Assembly (NCBI GenBank): GCA_003229235.1
Contig: QIIH01000252.1
Location: 1 to 6,205 of the forward strand
Source of the DNA: Flavobacteriales bacterium
GTDB lineage: Bacteria; Bacteroidota; Bacteroidia; Flavobacteriales; Flavobacteriaceae
Direction of reading: 5' to 3'
Length of the DNA: 6,205 nucleotides
In this document: piece by piece, positions 4,529-6,205 of the stretch
How positions within the stretch are numbered: the stretch's first letter is position 1
How the letters are laid out: each line of letters opens with the position of its first letter
Notes under the pieces: model-generated
The model's input: only the letters and a program-made list of their open reading frames with translations
What the model was told of the DNA's origin: nothing
Databases searched by the model: none
Program-made: the position numbers and the translations under genes

Positions 4529-6205
4529 ATGGAAACCCCGTATAATTTTGTATCCCCGAAATCTAAAATTTTCAAGACGATATCAAATGTTTTCTTGGCA
4601 TTTCTAGCATTTTTAGTATTTATGTCTGGAATCTCTGGTGCATTTGCGCAAACTAACACTTCAGGTATTACAGATAACTTATCCAAAAGAGTTTTAATTA
4701 AGGACATTACCTCAGCTCAAGCGAGCATCCTTGTAGATAATGGCATCGACTTACAGTGTGGTGCTATTCATACACACGACGCGCTCCAATTAGAATTATC
4801 TGCTTATGATTTAGGTCTTTTAAAAGACTTAAATATAAATTATGATATCGTTATTGATGATTTAGTAAGCTTTTATAAAGAGCGTGAAGAACGTGAGCTT
4901 CCTATAGCTAAAGCTGAATTGGCAGCTGCAAAAGCCGCTCAATTATCCCAAAAACAAAAATCTTCAATCAACTCGGCAACTCAGGATAGTTTTTTGCAAT
5001 ATGCTGGAGCAGAAGAGATTGCTTGGTCAATTCCTAACAATTATAATCTAGGCTCAAGTTTTGGGGGATGTTTTACAGTAAGCGAAGTGCTTTCTGAATT
5101 GGACGATATGAGAACCCTTTATCCCGCTCTTATTTCGGCTAGAGCCGATGCGAGTCCGACTAGTGAGACGACTTATGGGAATACATTGAGTTCGGCCGCT
5201 AATAACTTTGCAGGTCAAACAGTATACTACGTGCGTATTCATGGAGATCAATCTGCAACAGAAGGAGATAAACCACAAATATTGTTTACTGGTATGATTC
5301 ACTCTCGTGAAGTTAGTGCCTTGATGAATAATATGTACTTGATGTGGTATTTGTTAGAAAATTATGGAACAGACCCACGCGTTACAGAACTTGTGGATAA
5401 CAACGAATTATACTTTATTCCAGTGGTAAACCCTGATGGTTTGCGTTGGAACGAAATAATTGCCCCAAGTGGTGGTGGGCTGCAAAGAAAAAACCTACGT
5501 GTAAATGCTGGAGATTCTGGTAGCACAAGTTCAGGAAATACTTCTCGTGGTGTCGACTTAAACAGAAACTTCGACTATTTCTGGGGTTCAGCAGGTTCTG
5601 GATCGTCAGGAAGTCCTGGAAGTGATGCTTATCGTGGTCCAAGTGCTTTTTCTGAGCCTGAAGCAAGAATTTTAAGAGATTTTGTATTGGCACGCAATTT
5701 CCAGACAGTACTTATGAATCACTCTTTTGCCAACAGTATACCGCACCCTTATGGTGGTATCCCTGGCAATGCTTCAGGACGAGAGGACGAAATGCACAAC
5801 TGGCATGCAGAGATGACTCGCTACAATCGGTATGTTTCTGGTGCAACAATTTTTTCAGCCGCTAACGGAATCGCAGACGACTGGATGCTTGGTGGTCCAA
5901 CAGATGGTAATGGCGAGGTTGGTTCAGGACAAGCAATTTTAGGTACTACTCCAGAGCATGGAGGCTCTGGTTTTTGGCCTGGTGCTACAAATATTACCCC
6001 TATTGCCCAAAGGGCAGTACGTATTTACTTAGCCAGCATCTATTATGGAGGTAAATACGCAAGATTTCACGACTTAACACAATCTGACATTGCTGGACTT
6101 AGTAGTGATTTGACTTTTGGTATTGAGCGAATTGGCCAGACTGCTAGTGATTTTACGCTTACAGTAACTCCTGTATCTGCGAATATTGACAATATCGTTT
6201 CTCCA
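4529..6205 (+). CDS. Secreted M14 zinc carboxypeptidase, 3' end beyond window
   Basis: The frame opens at the ATG at 4529 and stays open to the window edge (559 codons, no stop). Residues 1-40 look like a signal peptide with a lysine-containing start, a hydrophobic core (about 21-33) and cleavage after AFA-Q, so the protein should leave the cytoplasm. Residues about 50-115 resemble the pro-region seen in related peptidases, followed by a charged helical stretch (114-150). The M14 catalytic domain spans roughly 178-515: zinc ligands H258 and E261 in HSRE, NPDG at 301-304, substrate-binding N345 and R346 in RGVDLNRNF, third zinc ligand H398 in NHSF, and catalytic glutamate E476 in TPEHGGSG. All key residues are present, so it is probably active in removing C-terminal residues from peptides. 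After about 518 a beta-rich segment begins (DLTFGIERIG...); flavobacterial relatives often end in a type IX secretion tail, but that part is outside the window. Confidence 0.93.
   Translation, partial: METPYNFVSPKSKIFKTISNVFLAFLAFLVFMSGISGAFAQTNTSGITDNLSKRVLIKDITSAQASILVDNGIDLQCGAIHTHDALQLELSAYDLGLLKDLNINYDIVIDDLVSFYKEREERELPIAKAELAAAKAAQLSQKQKSSINSATQDSFLQYAGAEEIAWSIPNNYNLGSSFGGCFTVSEVLSELDDMRTLYPALISARADASPTSETTYGNTLSSAANNFAGQTVYYVRIHGDQSATEGDKPQILFTGMIHSREVSALMNNMYLMWYLLENYGTDPRVTELVDNNELYFIPVVNPDGLRWNEIIAPSGGGLQRKNLRVNAGDSGSTSSGNTSRGVDLNRNFDYFWGSAGSGSSGSPGSDAYRGPSAFSEPEARILRDFVLARNFQTVLMNHSFANSIPHPYGGIPGNASGREDEMHNWHAEMTRYNRYVSGATIFSAANGIADDWMLGGPTDGNGEVGSGQAILGTTPEHGGSGFWPGATNITPIAQRAVRIYLASIYYGGKYARFHDLTQSDIAGLSSDLTFGIERIGQTASDFTLTVTPVSANIDNIVSP

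Noticed and set aside
4501..5693. Minus-strand open frames of 68-92 codons (4501-4707, 5054-5302, 5415-5693)
   Set aside because: They are antisense to the M14 peptidase coding frame, whose catalytic motifs fix the true strand.

Overview
The window reads as chromosome of an AT-rich Bacteroidota, most likely a marine flavobacterium. The clues are a tRNA promoter with the Bacteroidota pattern TTG-N19-TAnnTTTG, mostly absent Shine-Dalgarno sequences, the neighbourhood YqgE / class IV aminotransferase / START-like protein, and a secreted M14 carboxypeptidase of flavobacterial style.

Left part (1-1708) is core genome. The end of a YqgE/AlgH-family gene on the + strand converges on two - strand genes: a small START/AHSA1-like protein and, downstream of it, a class IV PLP aminotransferase. 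A strong hairpin lies between those two; it looks like a terminator, yet its 3' arm carries the only Shine-Dalgarno-like GGAG near the aminotransferase start. Next come a well-formed promoter, a tRNA with a CAT anticodon, and a perfect 20-bp inverted repeat that can terminate transcription from both sides.

Middle part (1747-4020, - strand) is the most interesting. It holds a complete contractile-tail sheath gene followed by a complete tail-tube gene of the extracellular contractile injection system (eCIS, Afp/PVC/MAC-like) type. In the same frame directly after the tube stop codon are 61 codons that look like the C-terminal end of the eCIS AAA+ ATPase, with no start codon and no ATPase core. 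Baseplate, spike, LysM, tape-measure and cap genes are absent. The simplest reading is an eCIS operon that lost its middle by a deletion from the end of the tube gene into the ATPase gene, leaving a sheath-tube relic beside a tRNA gene. I did not find flanking direct repeats.

Right part: a roughly 500-bp divergent intergenic region (4021-4528) with two similar short palindromes, then a secreted zinc carboxypeptidase (M14) on the + strand that runs off the window end. It has a signal peptide, a pro-region, all expected zinc and catalytic residues, and the start of a beta-rich C-terminal region. A working link between this peptidase and the sheath/tube genes is not shown by the sequence.
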